64,000 nucleotides of DNA from Mallotus nudiflorus (Eukaryota > Streptophyta > Magnoliopsida > Malpighiales > Euphorbiaceae), in assembly GCA_947683625.1 (NCBI GenBank), contig CANTUR010000055.1, positions 1,984,501 to 2,048,500 of the forward strand, given 5' to 3'. Shown piece by piece: positions 62,196-64,000 of the stretch (position 1 is its first letter; every line of letters begins with the position of its first letter). The notes below the pieces were generated by a model. The model was not told the origin of the DNA. It worked only from the letters and a program-made list of their open reading frames with translations, and did not search any database. The translations under genes and the position numbers were made by a program.

Positions 62196-63554
62196 ATAAG
62201 TAAATACATATTTTTATGATTTAATTTTATGTTTGATTGGTTAGCTTATTGAATAGATATACTTTAATGGACTTGTGAAATTGCAATTGTAATCATTGCC
62301 TTTTTTAACTACCAGTTCTCAATTACATTTTTAGTAAGTAATAGTAGTGCCAGAGTCGGTTGGTTATTTTGCACAAATATCTTTTCATTTGACTTATTAT
62401 TAGCATGTTGAAATGGTACTATGGTTTATTTATTAGTGTCTTAAAGGATTATTAAGTTTCACTATGTTAAGTAGAATCATATTTCAAGTAAAGTTACTAT
62501 TTTTTTTCATATCCAAAAAATTTCCCTTATTAATGTCATTTTTTATTTATAGGTTTTTTTTTATAAATGAAAAGGATTTCTCATTTTCAGTTATTGGTTT
62601 AATGAATTGAGTAGTATTATTGTTATAACGCCACATCTGCGTCCTTGTGGCAATAGGATTTGTAGTGTTAATAAAACATCATCCCCTGGCTCAAATGGAG
62701 AAAAATGGTAGTTTGCTTTGGAAATGTTTGCACAGTCTTACTCTCTCTAGGAGAGAGAGCATTTGCAAATGTTTGCAATAATCAAAGGTTTAATAAATGA
62801 GAGCATCAATTTTTCCATATTGGGTCATTGAGATGAATATATTTTCTATTCTTATTGAGAATAATCTATATATATGAGTTTTTTTTTTTAAATTTTTTTT
62901 GCATGTTTGTCTCCAAATTAAAGCCATTCATCTACAAATTACTATTATTATTATTATTATTATTATTTTTGTTGTTGCTACTGCTATTGTTGTCCCTGTG
63001 ATTTCTTCTTTTTTAAAATCACCTAATTTTTGTTGTTCTTGGGATGGTTTTCTAATTTTGCATTTTTATCTCTAATTTTTTTTAATGATTAGTTTTCTTT
63101 GTAGAATGTTAGAAAATAAAATTTCTTTTATTCTTGTGATTCTTGATGCTAATAATTTATTTTTGCGTGCAGTATTCGTCAATGGAAAATTCTATAAGAC
63201 CCGATGCTTGCAATATTAGATAATTTCTCTTTTTAGGTGTCAATATTTTAGAGTGAAACTTAGAAATTTTTTTAATCCTAGTTGTCTTTTAGGCACTGTA
63301 CTCTTTCTATATGAATGTTGTAGTTAATTTTTATTTGAAAAATTTTTCTTATTTGTACTTATTTATTTATTAATAATATGTAGAATTTTTTATTCTTTAT
63401 ACAATTTTTTTTTTCATAAATAAATTCTTACATATTGTTGTAATTTAGGTTGTTAATATTATTGAATAATATTTTTATTCAAATTTATTTAAACAAATTG
63501 TTCATTAGCAAATTACAAATATTTAAAAAAGAAATTAAAAAATGAATAAAAATT

Positions 63555-63865
63555 TGTTTTCAAATTAGAAATGGACTACAAAAGTCCGTTTCTTAAATAG
63601 AAATGGATTCCCAAAATTCATTTCTAGATTGGATGCATAAGTTCTCTTAAAATTAGAAACATAATACAATATTCTGTTTCTAATTCAAAACAGGCAATTT
63701 ATGTTACAATTCTGTTTCTAATTAGAAATGAAATTTAAATTGCGTTACTAACCTAATTTGCAATGTGCAATATAGCAATAACAAAATTCCATTTCTAAAT
63801 CCATTTTTGAAGTAATCAGAAATGAATTTTTCAATATTAGAAATGAAAACTCTGTTTCTAAACTA
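63555..63865 (-). repeat. Right subterminal repeats of the CACTA element
   Basis: Copies of agaaatgga, gtttctaattagaaatgaaa and similar, in opposite sense to those at the left end. Together they mark the element as CACTA type. Confidence 0.75.
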
Positions 63866-63881
63866 CATTTTTCTTGTAGTG

Positions 63882-64000
63882 TATGATTATGAGCCTACAG
63901 GGAGATGAAATGACCATTAAGTATTCCTTAGGACATATGGTTGATGCTGTGTTGAATTAGAAGATGCAGGTGGAACTTGCAACTGTATCTTTCTGTTCCT
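63882..64000. other. Flanking sequence after the CACTA element
   Basis: Non-repetitive sequence to the window edge. It may continue the interrupted gypsy-type LTR seen before 58805. No gene seen. Confidence 0.3.

Larger units (their letters stand above)
58929..63881. mobile_element. CACTA-type (EnSpm) transposon carrying captured gene pieces
   Basis: The left end reads CACTACTCTAA at 58929, and the right end, in reverse complement from 63881, CACTACAAGAAAAA. A 3-bp duplication, tat, lies at 58926-58928 and 63882-63884, as this superfamily makes. Subterminal repeats of the type gtttctaattagaaa are dense at both ends (58975-59345 and 63555-63865). No transposase was recognised, so it is non-autonomous. 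The interior carries a glycine-rich mini-gene, a beta-tubulin exon and a nested foldback element. Terminal identity is short, so the limits rest mainly on the duplication and subterminal repeats. Confidence 0.82.

Overview
This is nuclear DNA from a flowering plant, almost certainly a eudicot. It is very AT-rich, its genes have short exons split by GT-AG introns, and most of the window is transposable elements (TEs). There is no bacterial-style gene packing. The species cannot be fixed from the sequence alone.

Host genes lie in the first 11 kb, all on the minus strand. They are the 5' end of a PRP38-family splicing-factor gene (1-~920), an intronless RING-H2 E3 ligase gene (5506-5928), and a seven-exon gene for a small TPX2-domain protein (8034-10616). 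The junction between exons 3 and 4 of the last gene breaks the GT-AG rule or carries a 1-base insertion. A Mutator-like element (MULE) and two back-to-back MITE-like elements sit between these genes.

From about 13 kb to the end the DNA is nested, decayed TEs. In order: a tRNA-derived SINE; a 10.8-kb SIRE-like Copia element on the minus strand (14599-25422) with an extra ORF after pol that looks like Athila ORF1; a degenerate gypsy-like LTR inside an AT-rich tandem repeat; a broken LINE (~30330-34740, plus); a second Copia element (35642-42046, plus) with a solo LTR inside it; a fragment related to the first Copia (44255-~45690); and a second LINE (minus) split by a 3.3-kb solo gypsy-type LTR with a clear target duplication.

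The last 12 kb holds the two most interesting objects. One is a Pack-MULE (52482-54689) with ~210-bp inverted ends, a 9-bp target duplication, and fragments of a BAHD acyltransferase gene and an NB-ARC resistance gene side by side. The other is a CACTA-type transposon (58929-63881) carrying what looks like exon 2 of a plant beta-tubulin gene next to a glycine-rich mini-gene, with a foldback MULE inserted beside them. Both are gene-capture events and are the best candidates for new chimeric transcripts or small-RNA sources. I found no previously unknown enzymatic or defence system. The novelty here is gene capture by TEs and the layered insertion history.
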